The notes: a model not told the origin generated them from the sequence alone. Positions 9,161 through 16,764 are shown, counted from the first letter of the stretch. The stretch: 34,091 bases of DNA from Spirochaetaceae bacterium bin103 (GCA_002238925.1 MPNH01000057.1:1-34091); one strand, 5' to 3'. Made by a program: numbers and translations.

Positions 9161-10015
9161 TCACGCTGCCGCTCCTGCTGCCCGAGCGGCCTCGAACGCG
9201 ACCGGTGACTGGTAGCCCAGCGCTGAGTGGCGCCGGCGCCGGTTGTAGAACCCCTCAATGAACTCGAACACGGCCAAGCGCGCCTCGCCACGGCTGCGAA
9301 ATCTGCGCTGGTCCAGCAACTCGCACTCCAGGGTCGCGAAGAAACTTTCGCACAGCGCGTTGTCGTACGCATCGCCCACCGAGCCCATCGACGGGCGCAC
9401 GCCGGCCTCTTTGCAGCGCGCCCCGAACGCGATCGAGGTGTACTGCGAGCCCTGGTCGCTGTGATGGATCACTTGCTCGGGGCGTCGCTGCCAGATCGCC
9501 ATCTCCAGCGCTTCCAGCACCAACTCCGTACGCAGATGACCGGCCATCGACCAGCCCACCACCCGACGGCTCCAGGCATCCAGCACCACCGCCAGGTACA
9601 GAAACCCAGCCCAGGTCGGCACGTACGTGATGTCCCCCACCCACAATTGGTCCGCCCCGGTGGCGCTGAAGTCTCGATCCACCAAGTCCGGCGCCGGACG
9701 ACTCGCCTCGCCGCGCGTGGTGGTCTTGGCCGAGCGGCGCCGACTGGCACCCTCAATGCCGGCCTGCTTCATCAGCCGCGCTATCCGCTTCTGCCCGACT
9801 CGCTCGCCCTCAGCCTGCAGCTCGGCGTGGATCCGCGGACGACCGTACACCTTGCGGTTGGCTCTCCAAATCGTCGTGATCCGCTCCACCAACTGTCCAT
9901 CCCGCCGCGCTCGCGCCGACGGCTCTCGGCCCACCCACGCGTAGTAGCCGCTGGCGGAGAGACCCAGCACTCGGCATATCGTGCGTACCGGCCAGCTGGC
10001 CTGGTTGGCTTTCAC
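9161..10015 (-). CDS. IS3-family transposase orfB (DDE catalytic domain)
   Basis: A 284-residue integrase-core transposase. It contains a HTH_21-like N-terminal segment and an intact DD(35)E triad: D128 in WVGDITYV, D187 in HHSDQGSQY and E223 in ALCESFFATLE. The C-terminus shows the usual YNRRRRHSALGYQSPV motif. The annotated start is a GTG at 10015 that overlaps the orfA stop by 4 nt, but the frame stays open upstream to the A7 tract at 10072-10078. The functional enzyme is most likely an orfA-orfB fusion made by -1 frameshifting (about 10326 to 9161). No damage is visible, so the element may be active. Confidence 0.92.
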   Translation of the reverse strand: MKANQASWPVRTICRVLGLSASGYYAWVGREPSARARRDGQLVERITTIWRANRKVYGRPRIHAELQAEGERVGQKRIARLMKQAGIEGASRRRSAKTTTRGEASRPAPDLVDRDFSATGADQLWVGDITYVPTWAGFLYLAVVLDAWSRRVVGWSMAGHLRTELVLEALEMAIWQRRPEQVIHHSDQGSQYTSIAFGARCKEAGVRPSMGSVGDAYDNALCESFFATLECELLDQRRFRSRGEARLAVFEFIEGFYNRRRRHSALGYQSPVAFEAARAAGAAA

Positions 10016-10326
10016 GAACTCGAACCCCGCTCCGGGATCGAGTCGCTCTCCCGTGCGAACCAGGCCGCTGCTTTTTTTAGGATGTCACGCTCCATCCGCA
10101 GTTGCTTGTTCTCCCGCCGCAGCCGGCGCAGCTCCTGGCGCTCATCGCTGCTCAGCCCGTCATCGCGGCGCCCAGCGTCACGCTCCTGCTGCACCACCCA
10201 ATTGCGGATCGCCCCCGCTGACGGCTCGTACTCCAGCGCCAGCTCCTCAGGCGTGCGCCCGGACCGGACCAGCTCGACCATTTGCTGGCGAAACTCAGGC
10301 GCGTACGGTCGATGTGTATTCGGCAT
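10012..10326 (-). CDS. IS3-family transposase orfA (HTH)
   Basis: A 104-residue DNA-binding protein, start ATG at 10326 (MPNTHRPYAPEFRQQMVEL), with a helix-turn-helix (residues about 10-50, RTPEELALEYEPSAGAIRNWV) and a leucine-zipper-like coiled coil (ERQELRRLRRENKQLRMERDI). A purine-rich GGAGGAGG-type ribosome binding site precedes the ATG. Near the end the codons CTA AAA AAA GCA contain the slippery tract that lets ribosomes shift -1 into orfB. On its own orfA ends ERGSSS at 10012. Confidence 0.9.
   Translation of the reverse strand: MPNTHRPYAPEFRQQMVELVRSGRTPEELALEYEPSAGAIRNWVVQQERDAGRRDDGLSSDERQELRRLRRENKQLRMERDILKKAAAWFARESDSIPERGSSS
10071..10080 (-). promoter_or_regulatory. Programmed -1 frameshift site (A7 G)
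   Basis: Reading the minus strand, CTAAAAAAAG occurs in orfA. A slip of one base back on the A tract puts ribosomes in the orfB frame, which is open from the tract to the orfB stop. A AAA AAG heptamers are the known signal in the IS3 family. The downstream stem-loop was not evaluated. Confidence 0.8.
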
Positions 10327-11635
10327 CGTTGCCTCCTCCTCCCGCGTCACTCTTAATGTGTCCACGAAAGCGGGGCAACTCCACCAGATGGTAGATGATG
10401 CGCGCCATCTTGTGGGCGGTATCGGTGATCGCCTGCGGGGTGCCGACGCTGGCGCGCCTGCGGCGGAAGAAGTCGCCCAGCGCCGAGCGGCTGCGGTACA
10501 GGCTCTGGGTTGACATGCGTAGCGCCTGTGCCGCGCGGTTGACGCCAGGCCCGGTCTGCGAGCTGATCACCCGGCCGCCGGTGATCTTGGTCTGCGGACA
10601 GAGGTTCAACCAGGATGCGAACTGCGACGCGCTCGGGAACCGCGACAGATCGGAGCCGAGTTCGCCGAATAATACCAGTGCGGTGGCCGACCCGATACCG
10701 GGAATGAGGGTCAGGTCGGTGCCGAACAGCCGCGTCAGATGGGCTGGCAGGTTGAACGATTGCGGGCTCGGCTCGGGTGCCTCCGGGGACCTCTTGGGCG
10801 CCTGCGGGGATTGGAGGTCCGCGGAGGTGGCCGGCGGCGGCGGCAACGTCCGCTCGAAGGCGCGGATGCGGGCCTCGATCTCCTCGTCACACTCGCTGAT
10901 AAGCTGTTGGTAGTGCGCATAGGTCTGGCGCGCGTGGCGCAGCGTGAACAGATGTTCGGATCTCCAATCGCCCTCCAGCGCCTTGATCAACGTGTCGCGA
11001 CTGGCTCTGATCCGCGGGTGGGCCAGCGCCGCCAAGCGCGCCGGGTCGTGCTCTCCTGCCAGGATGGCGTCGATGATGGCCAGGCCGCTGTACCCGGTCA
11101 GATCGGAGATCGCATGGTGCAGATGGACGTTCATCTGGTCGCACGCCTTCTGCATGTGCTGCACGCTGCGGGCAGCGGTCTTGATCAGGCCGTCGCGATG
11201 GCGCAACAGGGAGCGCACCGCGCACACCTCGTCAGCCGGTCGGAACGAGCCGCGCAGCAAGCCCACCGAGTGCAGGTAGCGCAGCCATTCGCAGTCGGAC
11301 ACGTCGCTCTTGCGGCCGGGCACCGAGTGCACGTGACGGGCGTTGACCAGCACCACCTCGAACCCGCGTGCTTCCAGGATCTGGTACACGGGGATCCAGT
11401 AGACGCCGGTGGACTCCATGGCGACCGTGTCGACCTCGCGGGCGCTCAGCCAATCGGCCAAGGCATGCAGATCGCGGGTGAAGGTCGGAAATGATCGGAT
11501 CGGCTCCTCGTCGCGCTCGGCGCGCACCGCCGCGTACACCTCGGTGGCGCCCACATCCAAGCCTGCCGCGTTGGGGTACACCCGCTGCGGTTGTGCCGAG
11601 CGATTGCGCTTGCCTCTGCGGTTACGTCGTGCCAT
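10295..11635 (-). pseudogene. IS110-family recombinase, C-terminus truncated by IS3
   Basis: The reading frame encodes 446 residues. Residues 1-417 are IS110-family: an N-terminal RuvC-like DEDD domain with D27 (GLDVGA), E74 (AMESTGVYW) and D111/D114 (GRKSDVSDCEWL), then the C-terminal transposase-20 domain with LTLIPGIGSATA and a serine-bearing GGRVISSQTGPGVNRAAQ segment. Codon 418 begins exactly at the IS3 terminal repeat (10384), so the last 29 residues come from IS3 and the usual final few dozen residues are missing. Start ATG at 11635 with GGAGG just upstream. The catalytic residues remain but the downstream element end is gone, so self-mobility is unlikely. Confidence is high for the family, moderate for loss of function. 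Confidence 0.88.
10359..10383 (-). repeat. IS3 terminal inverted repeat (end next to orfA)
   Basis: Reverse complement reads TGGAGTTGCCCCG...CGTGGACA, matching 8873-8897 at 22 of 25 positions. It lies 32 bp upstream of the orfA start and inside the reading frame of the truncated IS110 recombinase. Confidence 0.85.
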
Positions 11636-11810
11636 TCAGTCTCTCCTCCGGTGCAGTGGGGCGGCCAAGGCGTGAACAAACTGAGCATTCTCCTTACCGG
11701 GATGGATCAGCACGTCGCCGTGCAGACCCTCACCACTGACAACGCCACGGGCCTCGGGACCAAGCTCAATTCCGGGTTCGCCCCGTAGGGCGCTACACCA
11801 GTGACGCGCC
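10384..11810 (-). mobile_element. IS110-family element remnant, left end retained
   Basis: Contains the truncated recombinase gene and about 175 bp of its upstream non-coding end. The right end was lost when the IS3 element inserted and neighbouring DNA was deleted. IS110 elements have no classical inverted repeats, so the outer limit near 11810 is an estimate: it lies just past the last clear RNA hairpin (11779-11792) and before the truncated kinase gene becomes protein-like. Confidence 0.65.
11640..11810 (-). ncRNA. Candidate IS110 bridge RNA
   Basis: The non-coding end upstream of the recombinase, read on the minus strand, contains two very stable hairpins. CGCCC-UACG-GGGCG (11779-11792) has a UNCG-class tetraloop, and GCACG-GCGA-CGUGC (11710-11723) has a GNRA tetraloop. 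IS110-group elements are known to encode a structured RNA of about 150-200 nt at this position that pairs with donor and target DNA; size and placement here agree. I did not derive the two guide loops. The call rests on position, the hairpins and family knowledge. Confidence 0.6.
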
Positions 11811-11900
11811 GGCCTACTTCGCGCCCCCTCCAACACTACCTGTTCCAGTCTACGCACGCATCCGTGTTTCTCTCCCGTCAACGCCGGACCGACCCGGCCG

Positions 11901-13409
11901 GTGGGGGACCTCAATTGCACGCCGATCCGTTTCGGCGCTGGCGAGGTGGAGTCGGTGGTGGTGACCCTGCAGGACTTGGCGCCGTTCGAGGAAGTGGACC
12001 GGTTGCGGGCCGAGTTCCTGGGCATGGTCGGACACGAGCTGCGCGCGCCGCTGACCTCCATCAAGGGTTCCACCGCCATGGCACTGAGCTCCTCGCGAGC
12101 CGTGGACCCGGTCGAGGTACGCCAGTTCTTTCGCATCATCGACAAGCAGGCCGATCACATGGACGGCTTGATAAGCGATCTGCTCGATGCCGGGCGTCTC
12201 GACACGGGTACGCTGTCGATCGCACCGGAACCGGCGGAGCTGACCGCCCTGGTGGACCAAGCCCGCAACACGTTCCTGAGCAGTGGCCACCAGCACCCCC
12301 TCCACATCGACCTGCCGCGCGAGTTGCCGTGCGTTCTGGCCGACCCGGAGCGCATCGTCCAGGTACTGAACAACCTCCTCTCCAACGCTGCCAAGCACTC
12401 GCCGGAGTCATCGCCAATTTCCATCGCCGCGGTGCGCGACGGCCTGTATGTGGCTGTCTCGGTTACGGACCGGGGCGAGGGGGTGCCGGAAGAGCGGTTG
12501 CCCCACCTGTTCCGCAGGTACGCCGCGGCCCCGGGCAACGGCAAGCGCGGGCAGCGCGGCTCCGGTCTGGGCCTGGCTATCAGCAGGGGCCTGGTAGAAT
12601 CCCACGGCGGCCGCATCCGGGCCGACAGCGGCGGCGCGGGCAGCGGCACGCGGATCACCTTTACCATCCCGGTAGCCTCGGGTGCCGCCGCCGAAGCCTG
12701 CTCCGATTCATCCCGGCTACCCCGGTCGGAGCCCTCCCCGGCGCGTATCCTGGTAGTGGACGACGACCCGCAGACGCTGCGGTACGTGCGCGAGACCCTC
12801 ACCGAGGCGGGCTATGCCCCGCTGCTGACCGGAGACGCAAGCGCCCTGGCGGAAATGATCCGGGCGGAGCAACCCCGGCTGGTTCTGCTCGACCTGATGC
12901 TGCCCGGATCCGACGGCATCGAATTGATGGAGAGCGTGCCCGAACTGAGCGACCTGCCGGTTATCTTCATCTCCGGCTACGGACGCGATGAAACCATCGC
13001 ACGGGCCCTGGAGGCAGGCGCCGCCGACTACATCGTCAAGCCGTTCTCGCCGACGGAACTGACCGCGAGGGTCCGGGCAGCCCTGCGCCGTAGCGACGAG
13101 CCCGAACCGTTCGTGCTGGGCGACCTTGTCATCGACTACGACCAGCGCCGGGTGACCGTGGCCGGCCACCCCGTCGAACTCACCGCCACCGAGTTCGAGT
13201 TGCTGCGCCTGCTCTCGCTCAACCCCGGCCGCGTGTTGACCCACGGTTCGCTGCTCCGCCAAGTCTGGCGCGTACGCGGCGACAGCGACACCGCGCGGGT
13301 GCGTTCCTTCATGATGAAGCTGCGCCGAAAACTCGGCAACGCCGCCGCCTGCATCTGCAACGAGCGTGGCATCGGCTACCGAATTGCCCGCCCGGACCAA
13401 CATGGATAA
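11901..13409 (+). CDS. Hybrid sensor kinase fused to receiver and winged-helix output, N-truncated
   Basis: A 502-residue one-piece two-component protein. Domains in order: the tail of a PAS-like domain (residues 1-30), HisKA with phospho-acceptor H45 (MVGHELRAPLTS), HATPase with N-box (QVLNNLLSNAAKHS), G1 D190 (VTDRGEGVP) and G2 (GSGLGLAISRGLVESHGG), a receiver domain with D287/D288, phospho-acceptor D331, S358 and K380, and an OmpR-type winged helix (about 405-497, LTATEFELLRLLSLNPGRVL...GIGYRI). Kinase and DNA-binding output in one chain is uncommon. The frame is open upstream only to a TGA at 11802, and translated upstream residues look sensory only just before the GTG at 11901, so the sensor part was probably removed at the IS110 junction. 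Cytoplasmic as it stands; signal and targets unknown. Confidence 0.8.
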   Translation: MGDLNCTPIRFGAGEVESVVVTLQDLAPFEEVDRLRAEFLGMVGHELRAPLTSIKGSTAMALSSSRAVDPVEVRQFFRIIDKQADHMDGLISDLLDAGRLDTGTLSIAPEPAELTALVDQARNTFLSSGHQHPLHIDLPRELPCVLADPERIVQVLNNLLSNAAKHSPESSPISIAAVRDGLYVAVSVTDRGEGVPEERLPHLFRRYAAAPGNGKRGQRGSGLGLAISRGLVESHGGRIRADSGGAGSGTRITFTIPVASGAAAEACSDSSRLPRSEPSPARILVVDDDPQTLRYVRETLTEAGYAPLLTGDASALAEMIRAEQPRLVLLDLMLPGSDGIELMESVPELSDLPVIFISGYGRDETIARALEAGAADYIVKPFSPTELTARVRAALRRSDEPEPFVLGDLVIDYDQRRVTVAGHPVELTATEFELLRLLSLNPGRVLTHGSLLRQVWRVRGDSDTARVRSFMMKLRRKLGNAAACICNERGIGYRIARPDQHG

Positions 13410-13652
13410 CCTGCGGGCCACAGCAGACATCGCGCCCCCACCGCCAGCAAATGTGAGTGAGCCCGCCTGCTGCCGCCAGCGGACGGGCTCGACGCCGTGT
13501 GGGTGAAACGACAGCCGGTATCCCTGAACCGTAGGGCCGTCAGTTCAAACCAATAGATGGACACCTTTCACGCCGCCCAAGTGATCGGTGGGTTGTCGGG
13601 ACTTGTCCATCGGATGCCCCTTTCCGGTCCCCAGTCTTTTGCTTGGTAAGAT
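13410..13652. other. Intergenic region between convergent genes
   Basis: 243 bp between the kinase and the oppositely oriented lipoprotein gene. No gene-like frame. It holds a 7-bp GC-rich stem (GAGCCCG/CGGGCTC, 13459-13490) described separately. Confidence 0.6.
13459..13490. terminator. GC-rich hairpin, possible terminator
   Basis: GAGCCCG (13459-13465) pairs with CGGGCTC (13484-13490), with a further CTG/CAG pairing inside the loop. No T tract follows on either strand, so it could be a weak or Rho-assisted terminator between the convergent genes. Confidence 0.35.
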
Positions 13653-14675
13653 TCATCGGCTCACCGGCTTCAGTCGTAACTGGTAGCGACCATCCGCGAA
13701 TATCGGGCGGTCTTCACTGGTTTCCCGATCCACAAAGGCCTGTGAATCCGGGTCATAATCCTGCTCGGCCCACCAAAGTGAAACGGCGATCTCGTCGGGA
13801 TTACCGGTGGGTGCATATGCGTAGCGTAACACTTGTCCTGGTGCGACGTTGGTGTCAGCCGGCGCATCGTCTATAGTACGTGTGTGGACCTCTACGGTAA
13901 CGGAAAAAACGTACTCTTCAGTGTCGTGAATTGCGCTTCCGACAAGTAAGAAATCCTCTACAGAAGGAGAAGCACCCGGGCCTGTCACCCACTCTTCTAT
14001 AGCATGCTCGGTGAAGGATTCGCCGAACGTAAACGTCCAACGTGTGATTTGCTCCTCGCCCGCGGGCCGGGGCCAATCGATCTCGCCTGCCCACATACCG
14101 GTAACCAAGCCGCCGGGTATGGGATCGTCGATACGCGTATATCGTGCGAAGGAGACCGTCGGCTCGTGGCCCGCCCACGAATGAACAAGCAGTACATCCG
14201 TCGCGCCATCTATGAGTACGTAGTCCCTGGCGACGGAGACCTTCTCCGAACCCCAAAACCCCAACTCGCCACTAAATGGATTGAGTGCGTCTTCAAGCCA
14301 CGGAACACGGGTCTTTGTGATGGTATTTTCGCTTGCTTCCCACGTTCCGCTCTCACACTGACACCAATCTGCTTCCACGATGTTGCCGTCGTTGTCCCTT
14401 TCAGTGTGCAACAATATCGCCCGTGTCTTGGTGAATGTGAGTGCAGACGTCGTCGTACCGATCACGTTACCGTCGTCGTCACGATTTTCCTCGACAGTCT
14501 GCCACGTACCCATCAGCGCTTCCTTTGGCGTGGCGGCCATCTCGGATGGTGGCGTCATCTTGTCTCTATCGTCTTTGGATGTGGGCATTGCCCCCCGGCA
14601 GCCACCGAGCGAACCGGCCACCATGAAAATGAGGACGGGTAGACCCCATATCAACCGAAACGAAAGCCTACTCAT
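13653..14675 (-). CDS. Modular GTW lipoprotein, member 1 (unknown function)
   Basis: A 340-residue lipoprotein that I do not recognise as a named family. Start ATG at 14675 with GGGAG upstream; signal peptide MSRLSFRLIWGLPVLIFMVA and lipobox LGGC (C26). After a linker, one N-module (about 55-195) begins LMGTWQTVEENRDDDGN, has LTFTKTRAIL and SGTWEASENTITKTR, and ends ARYTRIDDPIPG. A C-module (about 200-340) begins MWAGEIDW, has WTFTFGESFTEHAI and ends with YAYAPTGNPDEIAVSLWWAEQDYD. The same two modules occur in the proteins at 15231-16604 (N-module twice) and 24962-25879. The beta-rich look suggests a lipocalin-like barrel, which is a guess. Divergently oriented from member 2 across a 555-bp regulatory region. 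Confidence 0.82.
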   Translation of the reverse strand: MSRLSFRLIWGLPVLIFMVAGSLGGCRGAMPTSKDDRDKMTPPSEMAATPKEALMGTWQTVEENRDDDGNVIGTTTSALTFTKTRAILLHTERDNDGNIVEADWCQCESGTWEASENTITKTRVPWLEDALNPFSGELGFWGSEKVSVARDYVLIDGATDVLLVHSWAGHEPTVSFARYTRIDDPIPGGLVTGMWAGEIDWPRPAGEEQITRWTFTFGESFTEHAIEEWVTGPGASPSVEDFLLVGSAIHDTEEYVFSVTVEVHTRTIDDAPADTNVAPGQVLRYAYAPTGNPDEIAVSLWWAEQDYDPDSQAFVDRETSEDRPIFADGRYQLRLKPVSR

Positions 14676-14921
14676 CTGCACCACTCCCTGTTCTTGCCCG
14701 ATCGGTGTCCAAAACCGTTCCTGAAAACATTGTTTTGCACATGTATGTCTTTGTCTCCCTCTTTTCCGAACTCTTCGCTCTCTCGTGGTTGTGCCAGGGC
14801 AATGGTTCCTTTTCTTTGCTTCTATGCGTGAGAGAACTTCGTGCTCATGATTATCCGGACCCACATACCGCCCTGTTTGTTTATCGTAGCCTAACGACCA
14901 TTCCTCCAAAAGGATCTGATT

Positions 14922-14970
14922 GTGATTACTCCGTGATCCCTCGCGGCGCACCAGTGATCAATCCGTGACT
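14922..14970. repeat. Operator-like direct repeat pair
   Basis: GTGATTACTCCGTGATC (14922-14938) and GTGATCAATCCGTGACT (14954-14970) match at 13 of 17 positions and are 32 bp apart, close to three helical turns. Each contains two GTGA half-sites 11 bp apart, so four half-sites fall on one DNA face. This is typical of cooperative regulator binding, but no regulator is identified. Confidence 0.45.
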
Positions 14971-14975
14971 CACGA

Positions 14976-15016
14976 CGGGTCTGCCGGACCCGCGGTTTGT
15001 GAGACTCCGTGTCTCA
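14976..15016. other. Two tandem perfect hairpins
   Basis: CGGGTC-TGCCG-GACCCG (14976-14992) is followed by TGAGAC-TCCGT-GTCTCA (15000-15016). Both have 6-bp perfect stems and 5-nt loops, 7 bp apart. They could be operators at the DNA level or a structured leader RNA. No T tract follows. Confidence 0.45.
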
Positions 15017-15230
15017 CCATGAGGCAACGCCATGAGGTGCACACGCTATACGTACCAATTCAAGACGATAAATCACAAACATGTCACGACTATAACCTTT
15101 TTGATCAAACGGTACACAAGTTAGAGTAAGTGGCACGGCCGCGCGATCTGGCGCGTCTGAAATTACCGAGAACATAGGACTATGATCCGTCCCCCTTACC
15201 ATCGCCAGGGGCGGTAGGAGGTTACTACCA

Positions 15231-16604
15231 ATGAAGGCAATATCGCATTTGTTCGTGACCGCATTGATCGCGAGGCTGGCCGGCTTCCGCCCCTTGCGCC
15301 GAGGACGCAACATGCCCTCGGGCCGTTTTTTTTGTCTCGCGGCGCGGAACGTCGCCGGTTGCATCACCCTGTCGGCGGTTGTGGCGGTCCTTGCCACCTC
15401 CCTTGTCGGGTGTGAAACGGCCGCAAAGAAGCCCAGCACAGACACCGAGCCCGCGGATATGGCCGAACCCGAGCCCACGCTGCTCGGTACGTGGGAACGG
15501 ATCACGGTCGGCACCACCGATGACGGCACGGAGGAGACCGAACAACAGACGGTCTTTATCAGCGATACGCACTTCTCGGAACACAATGTTGTCCTCAATG
15601 CCGACGGCGTCGAGATTAACTCGTGGTACGCCGTCGGTACGGTTAGCATTGCCGCGTCCAGTGTCACATTGACGCGATTCGAAGACGACGGCCAAACAGT
15701 TCCGGTCGAGAAAGAATACTTCATTGTGGATGGCGCGCTGTTCATCCATCATTGGGGAAGCGACGGCCCGGAAGTGAATTTCGACCGGTTCACGCGCGTA
15801 GGCGACCCGCCGATGCCGGGAGCGGCTGCGCTGCCGCTACGGGGTACGTGGCGCCTGACCAACCGATGGACCCACGACGCACACGGCGACATAGTCGAGA
15901 CGAGAGCGCTCACGTTTACCTCTGCTCGGGCCATCGAAACCTCTTCGTACGCTGCCAACGACGAGGTAGTAGACTATTGGACCAACTCAACCGGCTGGAG
16001 CACGAGCGGAACCACGGTTACAAGGGCGTTTATCGACGACGATGACGTAATGCAAACGGTGGACAAGGAATACTTCATCGTCGGTGATGTTCTTGCCGTC
16101 CATCATTGGGAGGACGACGAACCGACACAGAATTACCAACTGTGGGGACGCGTCCACGATCCGCTGCCCGGCGGGCTTGCCGGCACCTGGAGCGGTTGGT
16201 GTCCGTGGGAGGATAACCCCCTATGCGGACGAGAGCTGCAGCCCTGGACGTTCACGTTCGGTGATTCCTTCATTGACGAGTACCGTTCGCCGCCCGGTGT
16301 CTCGCCACAGGAAGTGTTCCGGGCCACCGCAAGTTGGCAGGACGATCCCGACAACCATTTCGTGATCGTCACGTGGCAAGAAGCCGTGCAAACAATCGAC
16401 GGCTCGGCGACCGACGAGGAATCCAGCCGGCTGATAGGACACCGGGGGCGATACGCGTATGCACCAACGGGGATCCCCGGTCACTTGGTGTTCTCGGTGT
16501 GGGATATGGAGCAACGATACGACGAGGAAACCTCTACCTGGGTAGAACACGAAGGAAATCCTTTCGGCGACTATTGGATGCGCTTGGAGCGACGCGCCCA
16601 ATAG
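15231..16604 (+). CDS. Modular GTW lipoprotein, member 2 (duplicated N-module)
   Basis: A 457-residue predicted lipoprotein, unknown function. AGGAGG (15216-15221) supports ATG 15231, which puts the lipobox cysteine at residue 61 (ATSLVGC) after an unusually long arginine-rich n-region. A second ATG at 15312 would give a normal 33-residue signal peptide but lacks a clear ribosome binding site. N-module copy 1 runs about 75-190 (LLGTWERITVGTTDDGTEE... to FTRVGDPPMPG), copy 2 about 200-310 (LRGTWRLTNRWTHDAHGD... to GRVHDPLPG). Both share the segment EKEYFIV or DKEYFIV followed by a xHHW motif. The C-module (about 315-457) has WTFTFGDSFIDEY and YAYAPTGIPGHLVFSVWDMEQRYD. A T8 tract lies in the signal-peptide region. 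A strong terminator follows at 16636-16665. Confidence 0.82.
   Translation: MKAISHLFVTALIARLAGFRPLRRGRNMPSGRFFCLAARNVAGCITLSAVVAVLATSLVGCETAAKKPSTDTEPADMAEPEPTLLGTWERITVGTTDDGTEETEQQTVFISDTHFSEHNVVLNADGVEINSWYAVGTVSIAASSVTLTRFEDDGQTVPVEKEYFIVDGALFIHHWGSDGPEVNFDRFTRVGDPPMPGAAALPLRGTWRLTNRWTHDAHGDIVETRALTFTSARAIETSSYAANDEVVDYWTNSTGWSTSGTTVTRAFIDDDDVMQTVDKEYFIVGDVLAVHHWEDDEPTQNYQLWGRVHDPLPGGLAGTWSGWCPWEDNPLCGRELQPWTFTFGDSFIDEYRSPPGVSPQEVFRATASWQDDPDNHFVIVTWQEAVQTIDGSATDEESSRLIGHRGRYAYAPTGIPGHLVFSVWDMEQRYDEETSTWVEHEGNPFGDYWMRLERRAQ
15295..15333 (+). other. Hairpin plus T8 tract inside the lipoprotein leader
   Basis: CCGAGG and CCTCGG form a 6-bp stem around a loop that contains the second ATG (15312), and TTTTTTTT follows at 15326-15333. 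The layout resembles an intrinsic terminator or attenuator inside the 5' coding region, or a slippage-prone tract able to shift the frame. Which start codon is used decides between these readings. Confidence 0.4.
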
Positions 16605-16635
16605 CCGCAGGAGTAGCACTGTCGGGCAGATCATA

Positions 16636-16665
16636 CCCCCGGGCGGATTCGCCGCCGGGGGTTTT
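16636..16665 (+). terminator. Intrinsic terminator after lipoprotein member 2
   Basis: CCCCCGG-G-CGG pairs with CCG-CCGGGGG across a short ATTCG loop with one bulged G, followed directly by TTTT (16662-16665). It lies 32 bp after the stop codon. Confidence 0.75.
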
Positions 16666-16764
16666 CGCCGTCGCCCGCGCGCCAGAGCAGGCGCGGTGGT
16701 CACGCAACGCTGAGGGCGCTTCGGAGCGCACCGCGGGCCAAGCCACCGGAAGCTAGTCACGAGT

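Larger units (their letters stand above)
8873..10383 (-). mobile_element. IS3-family insertion sequence, complete (1511 bp)
   Basis: The element is bounded by imperfect 25-bp terminal inverted repeats at 8873-8897 and 10359-10383 (22 of 25 positions match; outer ends TGGAGTTG and CAACTCCA, so 5'-TG...CA-3' as usual for the family). Inside are orfA (10012-10326) and orfB (9161-10015) on the minus strand with an A7 slippery tract. Length is at the upper end of the normal IS3 range because about 260 bp lie between orfB and the left end. I find no 3-5 bp target duplication (left flank ends ATACC, right flank starts CCAGA), which fits a later deletion or recombination at one end. Its right end lies inside an IS110-family gene; its left end abuts an ABC transporter gene. 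Confidence 0.88.
14676..15230. promoter_or_regulatory. Divergent, AT-richer regulatory region between two paralogous lipoproteins
   Basis: 555 bp without a gene, clearly more AT-rich than its surroundings. It contains a 17-bp direct repeat (14922-14938 and 14954-14970), two tandem perfect hairpins (14976-14992 and 15000-15016) and a short direct repeat CCATGAGG-CAACG-CCATGAGG (15017-15037). I could not assign a convincing -35/-10 pair to either gene. The arrangement suggests shared control of both lipoproteins. Confidence 0.5.

Noticed and set aside
8865..9164. A 100-residue N-terminal extension of the second solute-binding protein
   Set aside because: The extension is translated IS3 end sequence. 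A normal signal peptide starts at 8864.
8868..10388. Target-site duplication of the IS3 element
   Set aside because: The flanks ATACC and CCAGA share at most CC; no 3-5 bp duplication is present.
11591..11788. A plus-strand small frame (TGMDQHVAVQTLTTDN) across the IS110 upstream region
   Set aside because: It lies over the structured RNA hairpins and partly over the recombinase gene on the other strand, with no ribosome binding site. The RNA interpretation explains the conservation better.
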